From assembly GCA_020446525.1 (NCBI GenBank), contig JAGREO010000004.1:1-40113 (forward strand): a stretch of 40,113 nt of DNA, written 5' to 3'. Source of the DNA: Geminicoccaceae bacterium (GTDB lineage: Bacteria; Pseudomonadota; Alphaproteobacteria; Geminicoccales; Geminicoccaceae). The position numbers and the translations under genes are program-made. Each line of letters starts with the position of its first letter. The stretch's first letter is position 1. Below are positions 1 to 7,330 of the stretch, one piece after another. The notes beneath the pieces were generated by a model. The model saw nothing but the letters and a program-made list of their open reading frames with translations, had not been told where the DNA came from and ran no database searches.

Positions 1-678
1 GCGGTCTTCGGTGGCGAGTGCCGGATCGCGCGCGCCGCTGCGGTAGGCGGCATAGACCGCGGCGATACCGTCGGGGCGCTCGAAGAGGCGCAACCGGTCG
101 GCGGCGAAGGCGAGAACGCCGATCAGGCTCAGCGCCACGATGATGCGGGCGGCGCGCGGCGTCGACGTTCCGCCGCGGCGTCGTGCTGCGGGCGGAACCG
201 CGGTGCGCCCGGCGCCGACGTCGAGGCCCGCCCGGCCCGTCGAAGCGCGGGTCGTTTTGCGCACCGTTGCGCCGCCGGTCGCCGTGCCGCGTTGGGCCGG
301 CGGCACGGTGAGTGCGCGATGGCCGCTCGCCTTCGCGCCGTCGCGGCGCGGGATGCCACCCGCCGCCCGGTGGCCCGGCACCTCGTCGACCACGTTCCCG
401 CGTCCCGGACCGGTCTCCGGCGCGTGCCCGCGGCATCCCTCGCCGTCATTCTCGTGGCGGCCGACCAGATCGACCTCGATCGGCGCCCAGAGCGAGGGCT
501 CTTCGCCCATCGCGCGGAACCGCCGGCGCAGTTCGATCTCGAAACGCCGCAGACGGGTGACCCGGGCGGCGCAGCTTCGGCAGGTGGCGAGATGCTGGCG
601 CATGGCGGCGGTGCGCACGCGCCCGAGCCGGCCTTCGAGCGTCGCTTCGAGATAGCTCTCCAGTTCCGAGCACCGCAT
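1..678 (-). CDS. Anti-sigma-factor-like membrane protein with zinc-finger domain (3' end outside window)
   Basis: The reading frame stays open from the ATG at 678 to the window edge, giving 226 residues with no stop. Residues 29-36 carry H-x3-C-x2-C (H29, C33, C36), the zinc-binding signature of ZAS/zf-HC2 anti-sigma factors, preceded by a short helical N-terminus. A long low-complexity Arg/Gly/Ala/Pro linker (about 75-175) leads to one predicted membrane segment (about 177-193), and the C-terminal part would be periplasmic. AGGGAGC sits 5 bases before the start. In this family the N-terminal zinc domain holds an ECF sigma factor at the membrane. No sigma gene lies directly upstream here, so the partner is unknown. 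The motif and topology are seen; the role is inferred. Confidence 0.7.
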   Translation of the reverse strand, partial: MRCSELESYLEATLEGRLGRVRTAAMRQHLATCRSCAARVTRLRRFEIELRRRFRAMGEEPSLWAPIEVDLVGRHENDGEGCRGHAPETGPGRGNVVDEVPGHRAAGGIPRRDGAKASGHRALTVPPAQRGTATGGATVRKTTRASTGRAGLDVGAGRTAVPPAARRRGGTSTPRAARIIVALSLIGVLAFAADRLRLFERPDGIAAVYAAYRSGARDPALATEDR

Positions 679-1071
679 GGTTCGCTCCCTGGTGTACGCA
701 ACACCGCGATCGTTTCGACCCCCCGTCCGTCCGCCCGATCGATCGCGGGGTGTCGCTCGTCGGCACGCATTCTTTTCTCTCGCAATTGTCACCGCCTTGC
801 AATGGCCGCCTTGCGCGGGGGCCGGGACCGGTCGAGCCGGCGGATCGGCGCAAGATCGGGGTTGCCATGCGCCCGAGACGCGGCACATTGGCCCTCGTGC
901 GGTTCGAAGCGGGGTTCGCGAGTGACCGGCCCCGCGGATCGGACGCCATCGGCGCGAAGGTGCTCTTGCGGTACTTCGCTGCGCTTCGGCGGATCGGTTC
1001 GGGCCGCGGCGGGGGCGGGCGACGATACCGACGGGCGGTGAGAAGTGCGGGCGGTGAGAAGGGGAGGCAGC
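679..1071. other. Divergent intergenic region without a supported gene
   Basis: This 393-base stretch separates the anti-sigma-like gene (minus) from the EF-G paralogue (plus) and should hold both promoters. Open frames crossing it are continuations of shadows of the flanking genes and have no recognisable product. The ten-base sequence GGCGGATCGG occurs twice (839-848 and 988-997), with no clear structure around it. I could not pick out a convincing promoter or RNA gene. Confidence 0.5.
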
Positions 1072-3144
1072 ATGGCGCAGGATTCGGGTACATCCAATCG
1101 GGCGGGCGCGGCGCAGACGGCGAACGGCGACGACGGGCGTGCCGCCATCCGCAACGTGGCGCTCGTCGGGCCCAACGGCACCGGCAAGACGACCCTGCTC
1201 GAGAGCCTGCTGTTCGTCACCGGTGCTGTGTCGCGCAAGGGCCGGGTGGCCGACCGCAACAGCGTGGGCGACGCCTCGGCCGAGGCACGCGAGCGGCAGA
1301 TGAGCACCGAAGTGTCGATCGCCAGTTTCGTCCACGAAGGCATCCGCTTCAATCTGCTCGACTGTCCGGGATCGACCGAGTTCCAGCAGGAGGCGCGCAA
1401 CGCGGTGCTGGGTGCCGATCTGGCGGTGGTCTGCGTCGAGCCGGTGGTCGAGCGGATGATGGCGGTGGCGCCGCTGCTGCAGTTTCTCGACGCCCACGAC
1501 CTGCCGCATCTGGTCTTCGTCAACAAGATGGACCGTTCGGAGGTGCGCTACCGCGACCTGCTGCAGGCCCTCCGCGACGTCAGCGCCAGGCCCGTCGTGC
1601 CGCATCAATACGCCATCGGCCGGGGCGAGGAGCTGGTCGGCTACATCGATCTCGTCGGTGAGCAGGCCTATCACTACAATGCCGACGGCCCCTCCGACCG
1701 TATGGCCCTGCCCGACGATTACCGCGAGCGCGAGCAGGCGGCGCGCACCGAAATGCTCGAGACGCTGGCCGATTTCGACGACGATCTGATGGAAAAGCTG
1801 CTGGAGGACCAGCAGCCGAGCGAGGAGGAGTTGCTCCGGGAGTTGCAGCGTACCCTGGGCGCCGATCAGGTGGTGCCGGTCTTCATGGGTGTGGCCGAGC
1901 GGGACATGGGCGTGCGCCGGCTGCTCGAGGCGCTGGTCAAGGAGGCGCCGTCACCCGAGCGGCGCGCCCAGGCGCTCGGCATCGACGAGGCCTCGGGCGG
2001 CACCCTCGTGCAGGTGCTCAAGAACTTCCACCTGCCGCACGCCGGCAAGCTCTCGCTGGTGCGGGTCTGGCGGGGTGCGGTGAAGGACGGGATGCAACTG
2101 GGCGGGATGCGGGTCGGCGGCGTCTACCGCCTGCTCGGCGGCCAGCAAGAGGCGGTCGGCTCCGCCGAGGCGGGCGACGTCGTCGCACTCGCACGCATGG
2201 ACGAGGCGAAGACGGGGCAGATTCTCGACGACCAGGGCGGCGCCGAAGCCGTCGCGCTGCCGCGGGCGGAGCCCATGCAGCCGATGTTCGCCTTCGCCGT
2301 CCAGGCGGTCAACCGCAGCGACGAGGTCAAGCTCTCCGCCGCCTTCGCGAAGCTGGTCGACGAGGACCCCTCGCTCGAGGTCGAGCAGGACCAGGAGATG
2401 CACCAGATGCTGCTGCGCGGCCAGGGCGAGATGCACCTCAAGGTCGCTCTCGACCGGTTGCGCAACAAGTACAATATCGAGGTCGAGGCGACGCCGCCGC
2501 GGACGCCCTATCGCGAGACCATCCGCAAAAGTGCGCAGGCGCACGGCCGGCACAAGAAGCAGTCGGGCGGTCACGGCCAGTTCGGTGACGTCAAGATCGA
2601 GATCCGCCCCCTGCCGCGCGGCGAGGGGTTCGTCTTCCACAACAAGATCGTCGGCGGCGCCATCCCCAAGCAGTTCATCCCGGCGGTCGAAGCCGGCGCC
2701 CGGGAGCATCTGGAAAAGGGGCCGCTCGGCTTCAAGGTGGTCGACGTCGCCGTCACCCTCAACGACGGCCAGTTCCACACCGTGGACAGCAACGAGATGT
2801 CGTTCAAGATGGCCGCCGCCCTGGCGCTCAAGGAAGGGCTGGCGAACTGCGCGCCGGTGCTGCTCGAGCCGATCCTCGCCGTCACCGTCTCGGTGCCGAC
2901 CGATTACACCAGCCGTGTGCTGCAACTGGTGAGCCAGAAGCGCGGCCAGATCCTGGGCTACGAGGCCAAGGCCGGCTGGACCGGCTGGGACGAGGTCGCG
3001 GTGCACATGCCGCAGGGCGAGATCCACGATCTGATCGTCGGCCTGCGGTCGCTCTCGCAGGGTACGGGCTTCTACCAGTGGTCGTTCGACCACCTGCAGG
3101 AAGTGCCCGACAAGCTGGCGGAGTCCATCGTCGCACAGGCGTGA
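1072..3144 (+). CDS. Elongation factor G-like GTPase (EF-G paralogue, FusA2 type)
   Basis: A 690-residue protein with full EF-G layout. The GTPase domain has P-loop GPNGTGKT at 33-40, DCPG at 97-100 and NKMD at 151-154. Domain II follows, then domain III-V with the domain IV GGHGQFGDVKIEIRP stretch. The P-loop is not the GHIDAGKTT form of canonical EF-G, and the usual RGITI of switch I is replaced by a QMSTEVSI stretch; both are typical of the EF-G-like subfamily rather than the main translocase. There is no rpsL/rpsG/tuf neighbourhood. The start at 1072 is chosen because GGGGAGG lies five bases upstream; an upstream GTG at 1045 in the same frame lacks such a site. The family is ribosome-associated, but its exact task (recycling, stress translation) is not settled by sequence. 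Confidence 0.9.
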   Translation: MAQDSGTSNRAGAAQTANGDDGRAAIRNVALVGPNGTGKTTLLESLLFVTGAVSRKGRVADRNSVGDASAEARERQMSTEVSIASFVHEGIRFNLLDCPGSTEFQQEARNAVLGADLAVVCVEPVVERMMAVAPLLQFLDAHDLPHLVFVNKMDRSEVRYRDLLQALRDVSARPVVPHQYAIGRGEELVGYIDLVGEQAYHYNADGPSDRMALPDDYREREQAARTEMLETLADFDDDLMEKLLEDQQPSEEELLRELQRTLGADQVVPVFMGVAERDMGVRRLLEALVKEAPSPERRAQALGIDEASGGTLVQVLKNFHLPHAGKLSLVRVWRGAVKDGMQLGGMRVGGVYRLLGGQQEAVGSAEAGDVVALARMDEAKTGQILDDQGGAEAVALPRAEPMQPMFAFAVQAVNRSDEVKLSAAFAKLVDEDPSLEVEQDQEMHQMLLRGQGEMHLKVALDRLRNKYNIEVEATPPRTPYRETIRKSAQAHGRHKKQSGGHGQFGDVKIEIRPLPRGEGFVFHNKIVGGAIPKQFIPAVEAGAREHLEKGPLGFKVVDVAVTLNDGQFHTVDSNEMSFKMAAALALKEGLANCAPVLLEPILAVTVSVPTDYTSRVLQLVSQKRGQILGYEAKAGWTGWDEVAVHMPQGEIHDLIVGLRSLSQGTGFYQWSFDHLQEVPDKLAESIVAQA

Positions 3145-3178
3145 TCGGGTCGAACCGGTCGGGGTCGATCGCGAACTC

Positions 3179-3192
3179 CCTAAAATTTTAGG
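3179..3192. promoter_or_regulatory. Perfect AT-rich palindrome CCTAAAATTTTAGG upstream of the candidate small RNA
   Basis: A 14-base perfect inverted repeat 34 bases after the EF-G paralogue stop. Its A/T core is striking in a very GC-rich setting. It sits just upstream of the proposed -35 of the small RNA, centred about 51 bases before the inferred transcript start. That position would suit a regulator site or an UP-like element. The protein that might bind it is unknown. Confidence 0.4.
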
Positions 3193-3201
3193 CGATAGTT
3201 C

Positions 3202-3230
3202 TTCCCATCGTTCAACCTTCGCGTTAGGGT
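3202..3230 (+). promoter_or_regulatory. Possible weak sigma-70 promoter for the small RNA
   Basis: TTCCCA at 3202-3207 and TAGGGT at 3225-3230 are 17 bases apart. Both are imperfect matches to the -35 and -10 consensus. The expected start, about seven bases downstream, falls at 3237, exactly where the first hairpin of the candidate RNA begins. That coincidence is the main support. Confidence 0.3.
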
Positions 3231-3236
3231 CATCGC

Positions 3237-3326
3237 GTGTTCACGGGTACTCCTCGTGACACCCGACTTGAGGCGTTTCCTCCCTATTGGATTGGGGTCG
3301 CGGGCTTGCCCGCGGCCCCTTTTTTT
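3237..3326 (+). ncRNA. Candidate trans-acting small RNA with anti-Shine-Dalgarno motif
   Basis: About 90 bases with two hairpins and a U tail. Hairpin one pairs 3237-3245 with 3255-3262, with one bulged T. Its apical part contains ACTCCTC. An unpaired stretch then carries TTTCCTCCC (3276-3284), complementary to a strong ribosome binding site. Hairpin two (3294-3319) followed by seven T is an intrinsic terminator. Because the EF-G paralogue ends at 3144 and the next gene starts at 3470, the terminator fits an independent short transcript. The layout resembles alphaproteobacterial small RNAs with CCUCC-type loops, but I cannot assign a family. An alternative is a simple 3' terminator of the EF-G paralogue mRNA. 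Confidence 0.5.
3294..3326 (+). terminator. Strong Rho-independent terminator
   Basis: GGGGTCGCGGG (3294 on) pairs with CCCGCGGCCCC across a CTTG loop, with one T·G wobble, and is followed by seven T residues at 3320-3326. The U tract is on the plus strand only. It ends the candidate small RNA and/or the EF-G paralogue transcript. Confidence 0.85.
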
Positions 3327-3469
3327 GCCTTTCTGCATCACATGCTGTGTGCCGAAGATCACACTTGGGGGTGCGTGATGGGTTTTGGGGTGGACGTGGC
3401 GGAGTCGATCCCGGAAAATCGGGCCATCGACCATTCGGCTTCTCCGGCTTCAGTCAGCGAAGAGGCGTG

Positions 3470-4423
3470 ATGTCAGCAGTTCCGCGCGTCAGCATCGGTA
3501 TACCGGTCTTCAACGGCGAGAATTATCTCGACGAGGCGATCGCGTCGGTTCGTGCCCAGACCTTCGACGATCTGGAAGTGATCGTCTCCGACAACGCCTC
3601 CACCGACCGTACCGGCCAGATCGCCCTCGACCATGCCGCCTCCGACGAGCGGGTGCGCTACGTACGCAACGAACGCAACCTCGGCGCGGCGCCCAACTAC
3701 AACCGCGCCTGGTCGGAAGCCCGGGCACCCTACTTCAAGTGGCTGGCGCACGACGACCGGATCGCGCCCGACTATCTTTCGGCGACGACGGACGTTCTGG
3801 ACCGAGAGCCCGACGTCGTGCTGTGCAACACCGTGGTGGATTATATCGACTGCCGGGGTGATTCGATCGGCACCTATCGCTCGGTGCTGCACGAGGCCGG
3901 GGTCGACGATCCGGCGCGGCGCTTCGCGGTGATGGTGCTGCGCTCGCATTCCTGTGTCGACTTCTTCGGCCTCGTGCGCCGCTCGGCGATGCAGGATTCG
4001 CTTCTGCACGGGCCGTTCCACGGCGCCGATCGCGCGTTCCTGGCGCAGATGACGCTGCGCGGGCGGCTGGTGCAGGTCGACCGCCCGCTGGTCGAGATGC
4101 GCGAACACGAGCAACGCTACACCAGAGTCCAGCAGAAGGCGCGGGACCGGCAATCGTGGCACGATTCGCGCCGTAATGGAGCGATCGAACTGCCGACCTG
4201 GCGGCTCTATCGCGAATATCTGTCGATGCTGCGCAACGAGGACCTCCCGGTCGGTGCACGGGCGCGGGCCTATGGTGTGCTCGCCCGATGGTGGCTGGTG
4301 AACTACAATGCCCTTCGCGTCGGCGTGGACGTCGCAGCGACGATCGCACCCGGCCTTCCGGCGATGGCGGAGACGGTTCGCGAGCGCCTGTTCGGCGCGC
4401 CTCCGGGTCATCTGAAAAATTGA
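3470..4423 (+). CDS. Glycosyltransferase family 2 protein
   Basis: A 317-residue GT-A fold glycosyltransferase. The N-terminus reads VSIGIPVFNGENYL, followed by the nucleotide-binding SDNASTDRT and the metal-binding region LAHDD near residue 100. It would transfer a sugar from a nucleotide donor onto a lipid-linked or cell-surface glycan; donor and acceptor cannot be read from sequence. The ATG at 3470 is preceded by GAAGAGG and begins just before the conserved fold; longer upstream frames run through the terminator region and are not credible. It is separated by one base from the flippase gene, so the two are probably co-transcribed and, with the GT4 gene, form a polysaccharide unit. Confidence 0.88.
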   Translation: MSAVPRVSIGIPVFNGENYLDEAIASVRAQTFDDLEVIVSDNASTDRTGQIALDHAASDERVRYVRNERNLGAAPNYNRAWSEARAPYFKWLAHDDRIAPDYLSATTDVLDREPDVVLCNTVVDYIDCRGDSIGTYRSVLHEAGVDDPARRFAVMVLRSHSCVDFFGLVRRSAMQDSLLHGPFHGADRAFLAQMTLRGRLVQVDRPLVEMREHEQRYTRVQQKARDRQSWHDSRRNGAIELPTWRLYREYLSMLRNEDLPVGARARAYGVLARWWLVNYNALRVGVDVAATIAPGLPAMAETVRERLFGAPPGHLKN

Positions 4424-4424
4424 G

Positions 4425-5912
4425 GTGCGAACGGGGACGGCGGACGCGCTGAAGACACGTAGCGACGATGGCGGGTCGGCGGCCAGGCGGCTGGCCGGCA
4501 ACATGGCGGTGGTGGTCGTCGGCAAGATCGCCAGCGTCGTCGTCGGCCTGGCGACGATGGCGATCGTCACGCGTCATCTGGGCCCGGAAGGCTTCGGCCA
4601 TTACCGCACCGTCCTGACCTATGTCTCGCTGACCGCCGTGCTGGCCGATCTCGGCCTGCAGATGGTGGCGCTGAAGGAAATCTCGAAGCCCGGTGCCGAC
4701 GCGCGCGGCATCCTCGGTGCGGCCATGAGCCTGCGGCTGCTCGCCAGCACCGTGCTGCTGCTGGTCGCGGCGACGGTGGCGCTGGTCATCCCCTACGACC
4801 CGGTCGTGCATCGGGGCATCTTTCTGGCGATCCTGCTCTACGTGGCCTTTCAGGGCAGCGAGTTCCTGGCGGCGGTGTTTCACGTCAAGCTGGCGCAGGC
4901 GCCGCGGGCGCTCGCCGAGATGACCGGTGGTCTGGTCACGCTCGCCGCCTGCTGGCTGGTGCTGTTGAGCGGCCTCTCCACCCTGGCGATGATCGCCGCG
5001 ACCGTGGCCGGGGGCATCGTCACCTTCGCCATGTGCTGGTATTTCGCCTGCCGGCTGGTGCCTTTCAGGATGGTCGTCGACCTGGCGCGCTGGCGCAATC
5101 TGATCGCCATGGGTCTGCCGCTCGGCGGCTCGCAGGTGCTGCTGCTGGCGATGATGCGCGGCGACACCTTCATCCTGTCGTTGTTTCATGCCGCCACCGA
5201 CGTCGGCATCTACGGCATGCCGACCAAGATCTTCGAGATCCTCAGCGCCATGCCGGTGATCTTCGCCGGCATGACCATGCCGCTCTTCGCCGCGGCCCTG
5301 GCTCGGCGCGACGAGGAGGGGTTCGGTCTGCGCCTGGGCTACGCCGTCGAGACGATGCTGGTCTTCGGCGTCGGCATCGCCGTCACCTTCCTCGTGCACG
5401 CGGAGGGCGTCCTCGAGCTGATCGGCGGCGCCGCCTATCGCGACGGCGGCGATGCGCTGCGCCTCGTCGCCGTCGGTCTCGCCGCCCTTTCGCTCGCGCA
5501 CATCTACCGCTTCGCCCTGATGGCCCGGGAGATGCAGGCGCTCGTGCTGCGGATCGATCTGCTCGGTGCCTGCACCGGCATCGGGCTCTATCTCCTTCTG
5601 ATCCCGCCCTTCTCCTATGACGGGGCGGCGCTGGCGACGGCGCTGAACGAGTTCATCGTGCTGGCCGGGCTGGTCTATCTGATGTGGCGCACGGGCACGC
5701 GCGCACTGCACGTCCGACGCCTGCTCTTGGTGTTCGTCGGCGCACTCGCCATGGCCGTCTGTCTCGATCTGCTGGAGCGGCTCGGCATGCCGATGCTCTT
5801 GGCCTTCGTGGTCGGCGGCCTGGTCTATCTCGCAGCGCTGGCCGCCCTGGGCGTCATCTCGCGCGAGTTGATCGACACGCTGCGCAGCAAGGAAACGGAC
5901 ACGCCGGCGTAG
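4425..5912 (+). CDS. Wzx-like polysaccharide/oligosaccharide flippase
   Basis: A 495-residue, very hydrophobic protein with the character of the MOP/polysaccharide transport family. The N-terminal signature is GKIASVVVGLATMAIVTRHLGPEGFGHY, split across the first two helices, and roughly 12-14 membrane segments follow. Such proteins move undecaprenyl-linked oligosaccharides across the inner membrane. The GTG start at 4425 follows the preceding stop by one base, implying translational coupling. The first 25 residues are hydrophilic and less certain, and no other good start is seen before the first helix. The neighbouring glycosyltransferases support a role in surface polysaccharide export. Confidence 0.88.
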   Translation: MRTGTADALKTRSDDGGSAARRLAGNMAVVVVGKIASVVVGLATMAIVTRHLGPEGFGHYRTVLTYVSLTAVLADLGLQMVALKEISKPGADARGILGAAMSLRLLASTVLLLVAATVALVIPYDPVVHRGIFLAILLYVAFQGSEFLAAVFHVKLAQAPRALAEMTGGLVTLAACWLVLLSGLSTLAMIAATVAGGIVTFAMCWYFACRLVPFRMVVDLARWRNLIAMGLPLGGSQVLLLAMMRGDTFILSLFHAATDVGIYGMPTKIFEILSAMPVIFAGMTMPLFAAALARRDEEGFGLRLGYAVETMLVFGVGIAVTFLVHAEGVLELIGGAAYRDGGDALRLVAVGLAALSLAHIYRFALMAREMQALVLRIDLLGACTGIGLYLLLIPPFSYDGAALATALNEFIVLAGLVYLMWRTGTRALHVRRLLLVFVGALAMAVCLDLLERLGMPMLLAFVVGGLVYLAALAALGVISRELIDTLRSKETDTPA

Positions 5913-6067
5913 CGGAGAGCTTGTCCGGCGTGGTGTGACCGCTACATTTCAGCATGAAAAATCTCGTAGAAAAGATGGAACGATCGGCGCGGCCGCCGGT
6001 CGTGTAATCAGATCATGATCGATCGAGGCGCCGGGCGGGCGTCGCTGTGGCGATAAGGAGAATGTGT

Positions 6068-7330
6068 GTGACGTTTCGTATCGCCATGGTCGCGGCGTGT
6101 CCCTTTCCTGCGCGCCGCGGCACGCCCTTGCGGATCGAGCGTCTGGCCGATGCCCTGCAGGCACGGGGCAACGAGGTCGAGGTCGTCACCTACCATCTGT
6201 GCGACGAGCCCTCGAGCACCGGCTATCCGGTCCATCGCATCCGTGGCAGGACCGTCGTTCGCTCGCTGCCGCCCGGCCCGACCGTGCGCAAGCTCGCCCT
6301 CTATGACCCGCTCCTGGCCCGGCTCATCCGCCGCATCCTCACCGCGCGGCCCTTCGACGTGATCCACGCGCATCACTTCGAGGGCGTCATCACGGCGCAC
6401 TGGGCGCGTGACGCGGCGAGCCCGCCGCTGGTCTACGACGCCCACACCATGCTGCATTCGGAATTGCCCTCCTATTCGAGCGGTATCGGCGCCGATCTCT
6501 CGAGGCGCTTCGGCGGGCTGCTGGACGGCCGGTTGCCGCGGCTGGCGGATCACGTGGTGACGGTGACCGACGACATCCGCGACCGGCTGGTGCAGCGCGA
6601 AGGGCTCGATCCGTCCCGGGTGACGACCTGCATGAACGGTGTGGAACTGGACTATTTCGCCAGCGCCGCCGAGGCGCGGCCGCTCAACAGCGGCCGGATC
6701 ATCTATACCGGCACGCTGGCGGCCTATCAGGGCTTCGACCTGTTGCTCGAAGCCTTCGCCAAGGCATTGGCGGTGCGGTCGGACCTGCGTCTGGTCTGTG
6801 CCGCGAGCTCCAGCTTCGCACCTTACGAGAAGCGGGTGCGCGAACTTGGCATCCGTCACGCCATCGAGCTCGAGGCCGACAGCTTCGCCAAGCTGCCCGG
6901 CCGGCTGGCGGCGGCACAGGTGGCCGTCCTGCCACGCACCGCCTGCGACGGCATCCCGCAAAAGCTGCTCAACTACATGGCGGCGGGCAAGGCCATCGTC
7001 GCATCGCGCGGCTCGGCCAAGACGATCGAGGACGGTCGGACCGGTCTGGTGGTCGAGAACGACGACGCCGAGGCCTTCGCCCAAGCGATCCTGCGGCTCT
7101 GTGACGATCAGGAGCTCGCCGCCGGGCTCGGCCGGGCGGCCCGCGCGCACGTCGAGGCGCACTGCAGTTGGGACGAGACCGCGCGGCTCTGCGAGGAGGT
7201 CTATGCCGGCCTCATCCTGCCTGCGGCCTCACGCCCGGCGAGCGGTGACCGTGCGCCCGTTCTTCAGAGTGCGACGAGCTTCGGCGACAGCCCCAGTTCG
7301 GCCAGATCGCGGCCGATCTCCTCGCGATAG
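6068..7330 (+). CDS. Glycosyltransferase family 4 protein
   Basis: A GT-B glycosyltransferase of about 420 residues. It has an N-terminal acceptor domain (PFPARRGTPLRIERLADALQ), a central IIYTGTLAAYQGFDLLLEAF segment typical of GT4, and a C-terminal donor-binding stretch (IPQKLLNYMAAGKAIVAS). AAGGAG at 6055-6060 is one base from the ATG at 6062 but seven bases from the GTG at 6068, so GTG 6068 is preferred; ATG 6062 remains possible. The last 67 bases overlap the convergent methyltransferase gene, and the tail there is Ser/Arg-rich and unlike the rest of the family. It probably acts with the upstream GT2 and flippase in surface glycan assembly. Confidence 0.87.
   Translation: MTFRIAMVAACPFPARRGTPLRIERLADALQARGNEVEVVTYHLCDEPSSTGYPVHRIRGRTVVRSLPPGPTVRKLALYDPLLARLIRRILTARPFDVIHAHHFEGVITAHWARDAASPPLVYDAHTMLHSELPSYSSGIGADLSRRFGGLLDGRLPRLADHVVTVTDDIRDRLVQREGLDPSRVTTCMNGVELDYFASAAEARPLNSGRIIYTGTLAAYQGFDLLLEAFAKALAVRSDLRLVCAASSSFAPYEKRVRELGIRHAIELEADSFAKLPGRLAAAQVAVLPRTACDGIPQKLLNYMAAGKAIVASRGSAKTIEDGRTGLVVENDDAEAFAQAILRLCDDQELAAGLGRAARAHVEAHCSWDETARLCEEVYAGLILPAASRPASGDRAPVLQSATSFGDSPSSARSRPISSR

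Noticed and set aside
839-997. Two copies of GGCGGATCGG in the divergent gap
   Set aside because: Only ten bases in a region of biased composition, no symmetry and no consistent promoter spacing.
1951-3093. 380-codon minus-strand frame opposite the EF-G paralogue
   Set aside because: Fully inside a recognisable EF-G-like gene; no family features of its own.
3735-5711. 658-codon open frame on the minus strand
   Set aside because: Antisense to the GT2 and flippase genes; composition is Arg/His/Gln repeats typical of a GC shadow.
6011-6020. GATCATGATC palindrome before the GT4 gene
   Set aside because: A short palindrome made from GATC units, expected by chance and not placed at a convincing promoter.
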